A stretch of DNA of 64,000 nt from Myroides phaeus (GCF_009799805.1 NZ_CP047050.1:1750001-1814000), one strand, 5' to 3'; positions 54,888-63,897 are shown, numbered from the stretch's first letter. Numbers and translations are program-made. The notes: generated by a model not told the origin, from the sequence alone.

Positions 54888-54981
54888 CTTTAATTGTGTT
54901 GTTATGTTAATTACTTTATAATCAATAAAGTAAGTTTAGTGTTGTTGTGTGTGATAGATAGTTTCGTTTCCGACAGACTAT

Positions 54982-55015
54982 AAAAAAAGGCGTTACGAAT
55001 AATAGTAACACCTTT
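54982..55015 (-). terminator. Terminator of rpmH
   Basis: AAAGGTGTTAC / GTAACGCCTTT stem (one G-T pair) on the minus strand followed by TTTTT. Confidence 0.8.
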
Positions 55016-55035
55016 AGCTATGTTTTATACAAACA

Positions 55036-55197
55036 TTATTTTTTATGTCTTGTTTCACAAGAAACAGAGATTTTATGTCTTCCTTTAGCTCTTCTTGCAG
55101 CTAATACTTTTCTACCGTTTGGAGTAGACATTCTTTCCATGAAACCATGCTTGTTTCTTCTTTTTCTATTCGATGGTTGAAACGTTCTTTTGCTCAT
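55036..55197 (-). CDS. rpmH: 50S ribosomal protein L34
   Basis: A 53-residue basic protein from the ATG at 55195-55197: [19 protein letters not shown] then [19 protein letters not shown], the exact family pattern, with a short HKISVSCE tail. rnpA and the replication origin often next to it are not nearby; carB is downstream. The promoter box TATATTTG is at 55275-55282, giving a leader of about 70 bases. Confidence 0.97.
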   Translation of the reverse strand: MSKRTFQPSNRKRRNKHGFMERMSTPNGRKVLAARRAKGRHKISVSCETRHKK

Positions 55198-55274
55198 TGC
55201 TTTTATCTTTAAATCTTAAATTTTACTATCTCAAAAAATCAGCTTCGAAATACTTGTCCTTTCAAAACCGAGTG

Positions 55275-55282
55275 CAAATATA
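55275..55282 (-). promoter_or_regulatory. -7 box of rpmH
   Basis: Minus strand TATATTTG followed by CACTCG, the same 14-base string seen at the rplS promoter. Confidence 0.55.
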
Positions 55283-55405
55283 TAAAAGTCTTTTTACTCT
55301 TACAAAATGTTTTGAAAAATATTTTTAGTTTTTCTTTTGAGTTTTCCTTCTCTTGCAAATATAATAGAAAAGGTAACTAATTATAGTATATAATGTGAGA
55401 ATTTA

Positions 55406-55413
55406 TAATTTTG
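55406..55413 (+). promoter_or_regulatory. -7 box of the LTA-synthase-like gene
   Basis: TAATTTTG, 27 bases before the ATG. Confidence 0.45.
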
Positions 55414-55439
55414 CATTTTAATAGAATTATAGAAACATT

Positions 55440-57470
55440 ATGAATTTAGGTTTATTTGTGAAAATATGTAAAATCTCTTTGAAGTATTTCGCATATTTTT
55501 TGCTTGTGTTCTTCATAGGAAGGTTATTTTTTTTACTTAATTATGGAAACTTTACTGAGTTAGCGGCTTATAAAACAGGGATTATTGAATCTTTTATTGT
55601 TGGAGCTCGTTTTGACGTGTCTGCAATTTGTTATGGTTTTTTACCAATAGTTTTATTTTGGTTAGTTTCTTTATTTATACCTAAGAGAATTGAGTCGAAG
55701 TTTATTTCTGTTTTTCTAAGTTCTGCTAAGTATTATTTATTATTTGTCTTAGTTGTATTTGTTTCTTTAATAACAATAGATTTTTTCTTTTACCAGTTTT
55801 TCCAATCTCATATTAATTTATTGTTCTTTGGAATCTTTTATGATGATACTACAGCAGTATTAAATTCAGTTTGGACAGACTATCCTTTGTTTAAAATTCT
55901 CGGTGTATATGTTATTGCTATTCTTGGTTTACTATTAGTGTCTCGTTTTGTAAAGAGAAGTGCTAATAATTTACCTACTACCAATAATAAGGTGATCGGT
56001 TTAATAATGCTTTTACTATTTCCTTTATTTTTTATTGGAATGAGGGGGAGCGTAGGTGTTTTTACACTTAGAAGAGAGCATACAAATATTACTACAAATG
56101 AGTTTGTAAATTCCTTATGTTATAATGCCTTGTATTCTTTGAAGTTTGCTAATTCAGAGCGAAAAGAAAACGCAATAAATCCAGATATTGAAAGCGAACT
56201 GAAAGCTATTGGTTTAAATAGTTTTGCTGAGGTTCAAAAGATGTATAAAGGAACGAACGATTCTTTGTTCGACAATGAAATGTATGCTCATACTGCTTAT
56301 AATGAATTTTTAAAGCAAAATCCTCCTAACATAATTTTTATTCAAATGGAAAGTATGAGTAATCATTACTTTGATATAAATACAGATGAGTTTAATTTAA
56401 TAGGTGATTTGGCTGATGAATTGCCTGATTTGTATTACTTTAAAAATGGACTATCTGCTTATAATGGGACAATACAAACACTTGAGAGTTTTTTAATAGG
56501 TACACCTAAAACAATTATATCTCAATCAGTTTATTTTGATACTCCTTTTACTTCGTCGGTAGCATTACCTTTTAAAGAGAATGGGTATAGTACGTATTTT
56601 CTAACAGGAGCAAGTATATCTTGGCGTAATATTGATAATATGATTAAACATCAAGGTTATGATTATATTGAGGGAAAAAATAATATTCAGAGCAAATATC
56701 CAAATGCAGAGGAATTTGCTTGGGGAGTACACGATGGTTATTTGTTTGACTATATTTTTGATAAACTAAAAGAAGACCCTTCTAAACCTAAGTATATTTT
56801 TGGGTTGACAATTAGTAACCATACTCCTTTTGAAGTTCCTAAGTCCTTTAAAACAAAGCCTATTCGTATGCCTGATAATTTATTAAAGGAGATTCGTGTA
56901 GATGAAGCTACGGCATATGCTAATTTTTACTCACATCAATATGCTGCGTCTGAGCTTGCCCGATTAATAAAAGAGATTAAAAATTCGCCATTTGGAGAAA
57001 ATACAATTATTGTTGCATCAGGAGACCATAATATTAGACAAGTGTTTGAATATAAACCAGAGCAAGGGTTTCTAAAAAGAAGTGTTCCAATTCTATTTTA
57101 TATTCCAGAGAAATATAAACCAAGTTATTTTAATGATGAAGTTATTGCTTCTCACAAAGATATTTTTCCAACTATATTTAATTTAGCATTATCAAATACT
57201 AAATATACTTATACGGGAGACGATTTATTTAAAGAGAACATTCCATATCGATTTGCAATCAATGATTATAATTTTATAGCAGATTCAATTGGAGTAATTT
57301 CAATAGAGAATGGTCAGCCTTATTTCTACAAATGGATAAACAAGCAAAAAAGAGATCTTAAGATAAGTGATGTGAAAGAAGAACACGCTAAGGTTTTACG
57401 AGATAAAATGGATAGTTATAAAACGATGAAAACGATAAAGATTTATCAAGACATTTTAAAAAATAAATAA
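55440..57470 (+). CDS. LTA synthase-like sulfatase-fold membrane enzyme
   Basis: A 676-residue protein: five N-terminal membrane helices (about 10-220) and a C-terminal alkaline-phosphatase/sulfatase-fold domain (about 290-620) facing the periplasm. Metal ligands are visible in FIQMESMSNHYFD (Glu) and ASGDHN (Asp, His); the nucleophile Thr is probably in AYNGTIQTLES. In Gram-negatives such proteins add phosphoglycerol or phosphoethanolamine to surface glycans or lipids; the acceptor here is unknown. Confidence 0.88.
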   Translation: MNLGLFVKICKISLKYFAYFLLVFFIGRLFFLLNYGNFTELAAYKTGIIESFIVGARFDVSAICYGFLPIVLFWLVSLFIPKRIESKFISVFLSSAKYYLLFVLVVFVSLITIDFFFYQFFQSHINLLFFGIFYDDTTAVLNSVWTDYPLFKILGVYVIAILGLLLVSRFVKRSANNLPTTNNKVIGLIMLLLFPLFFIGMRGSVGVFTLRREHTNITTNEFVNSLCYNALYSLKFANSERKENAINPDIESELKAIGLNSFAEVQKMYKGTNDSLFDNEMYAHTAYNEFLKQNPPNIIFIQMESMSNHYFDINTDEFNLIGDLADELPDLYYFKNGLSAYNGTIQTLESFLIGTPKTIISQSVYFDTPFTSSVALPFKENGYSTYFLTGASISWRNIDNMIKHQGYDYIEGKNNIQSKYPNAEEFAWGVHDGYLFDYIFDKLKEDPSKPKYIFGLTISNHTPFEVPKSFKTKPIRMPDNLLKEIRVDEATAYANFYSHQYAASELARLIKEIKNSPFGENTIIVASGDHNIRQVFEYKPEQGFLKRSVPILFYIPEKYKPSYFNDEVIASHKDIFPTIFNLALSNTKYTYTGDDLFKENIPYRFAINDYNFIADSIGVISIENGQPYFYKWINKQKRDLKISDVKEEHAKVLRDKMDSYKTMKTIKIYQDILKNK

Positions 57471-57479
57471 GCTAATAAG

Positions 57480-57514
57480 AGGAGTTACATTATAAGATGT
57501 GACTCCTTTTTTAT
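57480..57514 (+). terminator. Terminator of the LTA-synthase-like gene
   Basis: AGGAGTTACAT pairs with ATGTGACTCCT (one G-T pair), then TTTTTTA. Confidence 0.8.
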
Positions 57515-57650
57515 TTATTACTAATTACATTACGGTAAATTAATTGTAAAATTAGCTGTAATTAAAGTGTAATAAAAAATATCATTCGTTAGCGCATTCT
57601 ATAGTTATTCTCAAAACTTTCTTTATATTCGCTTTTCGGTTCTCCTAAAT

Positions 57651-57834
57651 ATAGGAGGAATCTATCAACAAAGAGAGGTTACACTTAACTGTGTATGAAA
57701 AGGGAATCGTGTTAAAATCACGAACTGTCGCGCAACTGTAAGTAACGCATAGGCTTTTATCCAAAGTAAACCACTGTCGTCATAAACGATGGGAAGGTTG
57801 ATAAAAGTTGTTACAAGTCAGGAGACCTGCCTAT
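57651..57834 (+). ncRNA. Cobalamin riboswitch
   Basis: All main blocks of the class are present in order: an opening ATAGG that pairs with the final CCTAT, GGTTACACTTAACTGTG, AAAAGGGAAT, GCGCAACTGTAAG (B12 box neighbourhood), CCACTGTC, GATGGGAAGG and GTCAGGAGACCTGCC. It thus binds adenosyl- or methylcobalamin. It is normally found before B12 transport or metabolism genes, but here the next gene is an acyl-CoA thioesterase after a 268-base noncoding gap. Confidence 0.93.
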
Positions 57835-58102
57835 TTTTTTAAAGACGATGCTTTCGCGGTTTAGAGCTTAATGTCAAGTTGAAATACAAATAAAAGAAGT
57901 ACAGCCTAAAAGTACTTTAGCAGAGATTTAGTTTTTTGTTTGATAAGCTAAATCGCATTTTATTGTATTCATACTTCACGTTATTTTTCCATTCCCATAT
58001 CGTTTTTAAGTCAGTGTTATTTGCTATAACAAGAGTATTCTCATTTGTTATCAGTAATCATACATTGTACTTATCGAATTGAAATAGTTATAAGCAATAA
58101 TA
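57835..58102 (+). other. Noncoding spacer between cobalamin riboswitch and thioesterase gene
   Basis: No open frame longer than a few codons in the plus-strand frames read. It includes GACGATGCTTTCGCGGTTT, a short near-palindrome CTAAAAGTACTTTAG (57905-57919) and a weak hairpin GATTTAG / CTAAATC (57925-57954). It might be an expression platform, the scar of a deleted transporter gene or a small RNA. Confidence 0.5.
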
Positions 58103-58510
58103 ATGGTTCTTAAAGAAACAGTAGAGGAGAGAAAAGTAAAAGCAGAAACACACGTATTTAAAGTCGTTTTTCCTGATACTACGAATCACCACAACACAAT
58201 GTTTGGTGGTCGAGTGATTATGATGATGACAGAAACAGCTTTTATGACAGCAACGAGATTTTGTAGAAAGAACTTTGTAATCGTTAGTAGTGATAAAATT
58301 GATTTCTCTAAACCGATACCTGCAGGTTCATTAGTTGAAATGGTTGGTAAGGTTGAATCAATTGGAAATACAAGCATTCGCATTCGCGTAGAAGTCTATA
58401 GAGAGAAGATGAAAGAAGATTATAGGCAACAAGTGGTAAGTGGTGTGTTTACTTTAGTAGCATTGAATGATGATTTTAAACCGATTCCTATTTTGGATGA
58501 GGTAGAATAA
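58103..58510 (+). CDS. Acyl-CoA thioesterase, hot-dog fold (YciA/ACOT type)
   Basis: A 135-residue hot-dog protein: NHHNTMFGGRVIMMMTE is the conserved region, with Asn at the position of the active Asn/Asp and a helix behind it, then FSKPIPAGSLVEMVGKV and TLVALNDDFKP. These hexameric enzymes hydrolyse acyl-CoA to free acid and CoA. Downstream of a cobalamin riboswitch; a direct regulatory link is not proven. Confidence 0.88.
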   Translation: MVLKETVEERKVKAETHVFKVVFPDTTNHHNTMFGGRVIMMMTETAFMTATRFCRKNFVIVSSDKIDFSKPIPAGSLVEMVGKVESIGNTSIRIRVEVYREKMKEDYRQQVVSGVFTLVALNDDFKPIPILDEVE

Positions 58511-58553
58511 TTTAAATTTTGTAAGCATCTTACATTTTTTAGTTTTTGGTAGG

Positions 58554-58590
58554 GGGATAAATCTTTTAAAAGATTTATCCCTATTTTTTT
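58554..58590 (+). terminator. Terminator of the thioesterase gene
   Basis: Perfect 28-bp palindrome GGGATAAATCTTTT / AAAAGATTTATCCC, then TATTTTTTT. Confidence 0.9.
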
Positions 58591-58789
58591 ACAATAAAAA
58601 AAGTATTTATATTGAAGATTGAAGGTAAGTAGAAAAGGATATACTTAATACAATAGCAACATTATAAGAGTATTAAATAGAATTAGTAGAGCAATTAAAA
58701 TGTCTGTTTAAGAATATACATAAAGTATATGAATCACCGATTATAGGGCGTTATATAGGCTTTAAAGTATTTTTATTATAAGCTTCTTT

Positions 58790-58935
58790 GATACTTGTTT
58801 CACACAAGTACCACATAAGTACCACACATCTTCGAGAAAATGCCTTTTTTCCGAACCTCTGTGGTACGTATGTGGTAGATGTCTCGAACATAGTGTGTTT
58901 AAAACTGCGCTTTGATATGTTCTTTATTACAGGCA
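58790..58935. repeat. Long palindromic intergenic repeat, copy C (inverted relative to B)
   Basis: The reverse complement matches copy B: ATAAAGAACATATCAAAG, CACACTATGTTCGAGACATCT, a central TTCGGAAAAAAGG, and TGTGGTACTTATGTGGTACTTGT. It has a hairpin TACTTGT (58792-58798) with ACAAGTA (58804-58810). The hairpins are less perfect than in copy B. Confidence 0.85.
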
Positions 58936-59140
58936 CAATGCATTACATTTTAAATCTTTGTTTATTTTGTTTCGTATAGGAAAGAGATGTTTATACTTAG
59001 CTCCCAACTTTTGCACCTAATCTAAAAAATGTGTACAGTACAAATTAGGTTTGTCAATTAAAACAGAACACCTGAAGTTAGATGAAAGACTTGATATTAT
59101 TTGTCTTATTGCATTTTTTTGTTTTCTGGGGGCTTCCATT

Positions 59141-59184
59141 AGAATTATAGGAAACGTATGATAGAATTATAGGAAACGTATGAT
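59141..59184. repeat. 22-bp tandem repeat, two copies
   Basis: AGAATTATAGGAAACGTATGAT occurs twice head-to-tail without mismatch (59141-59162 and 59163-59184), in noncoding sequence. Confidence 0.95.
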
Positions 59185-59313
59185 AGGATTTGGAAAGCAA
59201 TCAAATTAAGTATAGGCTGTTTTTAGCAAGACTAAAAAATTGCTCAGTAAAAGTAATTGAGGAAATAGATGAATAAAAGGATAAGGAAGTTCATAGGGAG
59301 AGAGGTAATAAAA

Positions 59314-59339
59314 AAGCCCTTTCATTTTAGAAAGAGCTT
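59314..59339 (-). terminator. Terminator of the small membrane protein gene
   Basis: AAGCTCTTTC / GAAAGGGCTT stem on the minus strand, then TTTTTT. Confidence 0.75.
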
Positions 59340-59348
59340 GAAGTATTG

Positions 59349-59588
59349 TTATTTTTTAGTACCTCCAGTAATGAGATAATAGATTACATAAAACCATCCT
59401 AAAACAAAGTGGATAATAGCCCAAAGTATAGATTTGTTTTTTTTCCAAGACAAATAAACTGCGGCAATAGAACCTACACTAAAACCAAATAAACCTCCAC
59501 CCCATAATTGAATAGAAGGACCTCCTGCTATTGCAAACGTGCTTGCTAATAACATAACTGTTGTCCACAACAAATTTTCTTTTTTCAT
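59349..59588 (-). CDS. Small multi-pass membrane protein
   Basis: A 79-residue reading from the ATG at 59586-59588 (MKKENLLWTT). Three hydrophobic segments: LLWTTVMLLASTFAIAGG, GGGLFGFSVGSIAAVYLSW and ILWAIIHFVLGWFYVIYYLI. Short charged loops (WKKNKS) and a KK end. A conserved small membrane protein type found next to many genes; no function known. Confidence 0.65.
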   Translation of the reverse strand: MKKENLLWTTVMLLASTFAIAGGPSIQLWGGGLFGFSVGSIAAVYLSWKKNKSILWAIIHFVLGWFYVIYYLITGGTKK

Positions 59589-59725
59589 CTTACACAAGAT
59601 TTAGGTTAATATATATACTAAAGTTAGTGAAATTAAAATGATTTTAACTTTATAACTCTTTGAAAAACGGATAGTTGTAGGGAATTTGGTAAAAGTAAGT
59701 AGTGGTTTGTATTTTAAGACACAAA

Positions 59726-59752
59726 AAAAGCGAAACTGTTAAGTTTCGCTTT
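59726..59752 (-). terminator. Terminator of the ferredoxin gene
   Basis: AAAGCGAAAC / GTTTCGCTTT stem; T-run on the minus strand. Confidence 0.85.
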
Positions 59753-59759
59753 CTATATT

Positions 59760-60113
<354 letters not shown>

Positions 60114-60136
60114 TTATATTTTTGTTTTATATGTAT

Positions 60137-60155
60137 TAACTTTGTGGCAAATTTA
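60137..60155. promoter_or_regulatory. Divergent -7 boxes of the ferredoxin and acyl-CoA reductase genes
   Basis: Plus-strand TAACTTTG at 60137-60144 and minus-strand TAAATTTG at 60148-60155 lie four bases apart, facing outward; they may compete or be coregulated. Confidence 0.55.
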
Positions 60156-60184
60156 CACCCAAAACAATTCACATACAAGTCAAT

Positions 60185-61243
60185 ATGGATTTAGATGTTA
60201 AAAAAGTTGCATTTGTTAAAATTGGAGACTTTTTACGCCAATTCGCTACAAATGAGTTTATAAGAAACAATGATGTTTGTCATAATGATAGATTTTATTG
60301 CGAATTTGAAGAATTAATTAATAGTAGCGTAAACTACAATGGTTGGTTTACAAGAGAACAAGTTATTAATTCGATTAGCTCTTGGGCTGATGCTTTGACT
60401 AAAGAAAACTTAGAAAAGTGGACTTCACAATATGATTTTGAAAAAGAACCTTTAAAGAAAGTTGGACTTATTTTAGCTGGAAATATTCCGTTAGTAGGGT
60501 TCCACGATTTCTTATCTGTCCTTATGTCAGGAAATATCGCTTTAGTAAAAATGTCTTCAAACGACCAGAAACTATTGCCTTTCTTGTCAAATTACTTGGT
60601 AGAGGTTGAACCTAAATTTGCTGATCGCGTAGTTTTTGTGAAAGGTAAATTGGAAGATTTTGATGCTGTTATTGCAACGGGTAGTGATAATACTGCGCGT
60701 TATTTTGACTACTACTTTAGCAAAGTGCCTAATATCATTCGTAAAAACAGAAACTCAGTAGCTGTTTTAAATGGCGAAGAAAGTCACGATGATATGGTTG
60801 CTTTAGGGAAAGACGTATTTACTTACTACGGATTAGGATGTAGAAACGTGTCTAAGTTATTTGTGCCAAGAGGTTTTGTATTTGATGGTTTTTACCAAGG
60901 AATGTACGAATACCGCGATGTTATTGAATATGAGAAATACTCAAATAACTACGACTATAACAAAGCAGTTTTCTTGATGAGTGAGTTCAAATTGTTAGAC
61001 AATGGTTTCTTGACAATTAAAGAAGACACTACTTATGCATCACCTATATCGTCTGTATTTTACGAGTATTATGACGATATTGAAGAAGTGAAAACACGTC
61101 TTGCAAATGATCACGAGAAAATACAGTGTATTGTATCCAATAATTTAATTGACGGAAGTATTGCATTTGGACAAACGCAAAGCCCACAATTATGGGATTA
61201 TGCAGATAATGTAGATACATTGCGTTTCTTATTAGATTTATAG
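60185..61243 (+). CDS. LuxC family acyl-CoA reductase-like protein
   Basis: A 352-residue protein of the acyl-CoA reductase (LuxC) superfamily: GLILAGNIPLVGFHDFLSVL, KMSSNDQKLLPFLSN and the Cys in YYGLGCRNVSK, which fits the expected catalytic cysteine, and NSVAVLNGEES. It would reduce an acyl-CoA to aldehyde with NADPH; the natural acyl group is not known. Three bases before serC and probably cotranscribed with it, divergent from ferredoxin. Confidence 0.85.
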   Translation: MDLDVKKVAFVKIGDFLRQFATNEFIRNNDVCHNDRFYCEFEELINSSVNYNGWFTREQVINSISSWADALTKENLEKWTSQYDFEKEPLKKVGLILAGNIPLVGFHDFLSVLMSGNIALVKMSSNDQKLLPFLSNYLVEVEPKFADRVVFVKGKLEDFDAVIATGSDNTARYFDYYFSKVPNIIRKNRNSVAVLNGEESHDDMVALGKDVFTYYGLGCRNVSKLFVPRGFVFDGFYQGMYEYRDVIEYEKYSNNYDYNKAVFLMSEFKLLDNGFLTIKEDTTYASPISSVFYEYYDDIEEVKTRLANDHEKIQCIVSNNLIDGSIAFGQTQSPQLWDYADNVDTLRFLLDL

Positions 61244-61246
61244 AAA

Positions 61247-62314
61247 ATGAAAAAGGTGCATAACTTTTCGGCTGGTCCTTGTTTGTTGCCAACCACAGTG
61301 TATGAACAAGCGGCTGAAGCTGTTCAGAATTTCAACGGTAGCGGTATGTCTATTTTATCTATCTCGCATAGAAGTAAAGAGTTTATCGCTGTGTTAGAAG
61401 AAGCAAAAGCATTGGCTTTGTCTTTACTTGGATTGGAAAACAAAGGGTATACTGCCTTGTTTTTACAAGGGGGAGCCAGTATGGAATTTATGCGTATTCC
61501 TTATAATTTATTAGCGCACAGGGCTGGTTATATCAATACCGGCACCTGGGCTACTAAAGCTTTGGAACAAGCTACTCAGTTTGGAGAAGTGGACTTAATC
61601 GCTTCTTCTGAGGATCAAAAGTTTACTTATATTCCGAAAGATATTATAGTACCAACCGGACTTGATTACCTTCATTTTACATCAAATAATACGATTTACG
61701 GAACACAGTTTAACGCTGTTCCTAAAGCAGATTGCCCTATTGTGTGTGATATGAGTTCTGATATCTATTCGCGTGAATTTGATTACGACAAAATTGATGT
61801 TATTTACGCAGGAGCACAAAAAAATATAGGTCCTGCTGGCTTGAGTGTTGTTTTGATTAAAGAAGAGGTATTAGGCAAAACATCGCGTTCTATTCCCAAT
61901 ATGCTGAATTATCAAGAGCATATAAATAAAGGGAGTTTGTACCACACAGCCAACGTGTTTGCAATCTATACAAGTTTATTAAACTTTAGATGGTTACACA
62001 ATTTAGGTGGGGTATCAGCCATAGAAAAAGTCAATAATCAAAAAGCAGCTTTGTTGTACAAGGCAATTGACGATTGTGATTTTATCAATGGAATTGCAAA
62101 AGTAGACTCTCGTTCTAAGATGAACGTTACTTTTGATTTTGTAGAAGAGAAAATGGCACCTCTTTTTGATGCGCTATGTCAGGATGCGAAAATAATGAAT
62201 ATCAAAGGACACCGTTCTGTTGGTGGCTATAGAGCTTCTTTGTATAACGCATTGCCGTTAGAAAGCGTGGAAGTATTAGTTTCTGTGTTACAGCAGATGA
62301 ACTCCTTTGTTTAG
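61247..62314 (+). CDS. serC: Phosphoserine transaminase
   Basis: A 355-residue class V aminotransferase: begins HNFSAGPCLLPTTV, the substrate phosphate-site HRSKEF, GGASMEF, and the PLP lysine in AGAQKNIGPAG. It converts 3-phosphohydroxypyruvate and glutamate to phosphoserine, the second step of serine synthesis (also used in pyridoxal synthesis). Sits between the LuxC-type gene (3 bases) and the SerA-like gene (98 bases). Confidence 0.97.
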   Translation: MKKVHNFSAGPCLLPTTVYEQAAEAVQNFNGSGMSILSISHRSKEFIAVLEEAKALALSLLGLENKGYTALFLQGGASMEFMRIPYNLLAHRAGYINTGTWATKALEQATQFGEVDLIASSEDQKFTYIPKDIIVPTGLDYLHFTSNNTIYGTQFNAVPKADCPIVCDMSSDIYSREFDYDKIDVIYAGAQKNIGPAGLSVVLIKEEVLGKTSRSIPNMLNYQEHINKGSLYHTANVFAIYTSLLNFRWLHNLGGVSAIEKVNNQKAALLYKAIDDCDFINGIAKVDSRSKMNVTFDFVEEKMAPLFDALCQDAKIMNIKGHRSVGGYRASLYNALPLESVEVLVSVLQQMNSFV

Positions 62315-62412
62315 TACACATAGCTTTGTGTAAACCGTTGTATAACGTAGCAAGCAGATAGGGGGAGATAAGTAAACAAGTTAAAACAAGTATAATTGAT
62401 AAAATAGAACAA

Positions 62413-63363
62413 ATGAGAATTTTAGCAAATGACGGCATCCCTGAAGAAGTTAAGGTTGCCTTAGAAGAAATAGGATTTGAAGTAAAAGAAGTTAGAGTTG
62501 CTCACGAACAACTGGTTAATTATACTAAAAAGAATGAAATAGAAGTCTTATTGGTTCAAAGAGGAACTTTATTAGACAAAAATACGATAGATGAATTAGC
62601 GCATTTAAAGGCTGTTGTTTTTGCAGGAACGCAAGTTAATTTAGAAACGATAGACCATTTAAAAAGCAACGGTATCAAAGTTATTTGGGCTGAAGAGGCA
62701 CTGGCTAATGCAACTGCCGAAATGGTGTTTGCTCATTTGTTAACGGGGTGTCGCTTATTACAAGAGTCAAATAGAAATATGCCGTTAGAAGGAGATGCAA
62801 GCTTCAAGATGTTGCAAGAGTCTTATGGCAATGGAATTGAATTAGCTGGTAAAACTTTGGGTATTTTAGGAATGAACAAAGCAGGGGAGTTAGTAGCTCA
62901 GAAAGCTTTGGCATTGGGAATGCACGTTCTGTATAATGATGATTCGATTGAAGAGTTAAAAGGAGAATATGTATTGCCAAATGGAATTCATTTTCCTGTT
63001 GACCTAAAAAGTACAGACAAGCACAAGGTTATTCACGATGCGCAGTTTTTAACAATTCACACACGTCATTTCGAACGTTATTTAGTAGATAAAGAGGTTT
63101 TAGAAAATGCACACCATTTGTTGGGAATTGTCAATTGTGCTTATCCTGAAGCAATCAATGAGGTTGACTTAGTGGACAAGATTAATGAAGAAGCCTTGTT
63201 ATTTGCTGGAATAGACCGTTTTGAAGAAGAACCACATCCTGCTATTCAGGTTTTAATGCAACCAGCGTTTTCTTTATCCCCTAATGTTAATGCTTCAACA
63301 GATGAGAGTAAAGTGTTAATTTGGGATGAAATATTTGAGAAAATTCAAGTATTGAGAAAATAA
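62413..63363 (+). CDS. D-2-hydroxyacid dehydrogenase family protein (SerA-like) with altered catalytic residues
   Basis: A 316-residue protein of the SerA/D-lactate dehydrogenase fold, next to serC, so a 3-phosphoglycerate dehydrogenase is the expected role. However, compared with E. coli SerA the NAD motif GxGxxG reads GMNKAG (Asn155), the catalytic Arg of NASRG is Tyr244 in NCAYPEA, and the catalytic His of TPHIGGST is Asn291 in SPNVNAST. The Glu of the EEEP turn is kept. Either this clade uses other residues or the protein is no longer a dehydrogenase. No ACT domain. Confidence 0.85.
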   Translation: MRILANDGIPEEVKVALEEIGFEVKEVRVAHEQLVNYTKKNEIEVLLVQRGTLLDKNTIDELAHLKAVVFAGTQVNLETIDHLKSNGIKVIWAEEALANATAEMVFAHLLTGCRLLQESNRNMPLEGDASFKMLQESYGNGIELAGKTLGILGMNKAGELVAQKALALGMHVLYNDDSIEELKGEYVLPNGIHFPVDLKSTDKHKVIHDAQFLTIHTRHFERYLVDKEVLENAHHLLGIVNCAYPEAINEVDLVDKINEEALLFAGIDRFEEEPHPAIQVLMQPAFSLSPNVNASTDESKVLIWDEIFEKIQVLRK

Positions 63364-63397
63364 TTGGTTAGTTTTAGCACACAAAAAAATAAATACT

Positions 63398-63874
63398 ATG
63401 ATAGAGCAAATTTCAAAATTAATTGAACAAGTTAGTTCAAGCGAAATCAGTGGAGCAGGAATCTCTTCTGACTTAGCAGGTGCAGTTACAAAAGAAACAG
63501 GTGATAGTATCATCAACGGATTAAAAAGCAGTCTTTCTGCTGGAGATATCGGTGGATTGACAAGCTTATTAGGTGGTTCTACAAGTAACTTAATGTCAAA
63601 CCCTATTGTAATGGGAATGGTTACTAACTTAATTAGTGGTCTTACAAGTAAAGTAGGATTATCTGACGGAATTGCTAAGAACTTCGCAGGTTCTGTAATT
63701 CCAAAAATTATCGAGAGCTTAGTTTCTAAATCTAAAGGAGGAGAAAGTGGTTTCCAAGTAACTGATTTAGTAAGCAGCTTAGGTGGTGGAAATGCTAAAG
63801 ATTTATTGAGCTCTTTAACAGGAGGAAAAGAAGGATTAGGTGGTGCACTTGATGCATTAAAAGGTCTTTTTTAG
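63398..63874 (+). CDS. Gly/Ser-rich hypothetical protein (DUF937-like)
   Basis: A 158-residue protein with no signal peptide, made of short helical repeats rich in Gly, Ser and Leu (GGLTSLLGGSTSNLMS, LVSSLGGGNAKDLLSSL, GGALDALKGLF). This composition recalls DUF937/YidB-like small proteins, but the match is only of composition and pattern. Follows the SerA-like gene by 34 bases. Confidence 0.65.
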   Translation: MIEQISKLIEQVSSSEISGAGISSDLAGAVTKETGDSIINGLKSSLSAGDIGGLTSLLGGSTSNLMSNPIVMGMVTNLISGLTSKVGLSDGIAKNFAGSVIPKIIESLVSKSKGGESGFQVTDLVSSLGGGNAKDLLSSLTGGKEGLGGALDALKGLF

Positions 63875-63897
63875 TCAATAAAAAATAGATATAATAG

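Larger units (their letters stand above)
58591..59313. other. Intergenic region with repeat copy C and a 22-bp tandem repeat
   Basis: About 720 bases without a convincing gene. It holds the palindromic repeat at 58790-58935 and two tandem copies of a 22-bp unit at 59141-59184. The short frame at 59214-59270 faintly resembles a transposase end but is too short to call. Confidence 0.6.

Noticed and set aside
59214..59270. Frame RLFLARLKNCSVKVIEEIDE faintly like the end of an IS1-type transposase
   Set aside because: Too short and only weakly similar; no inverted repeats or other transposase parts nearby.
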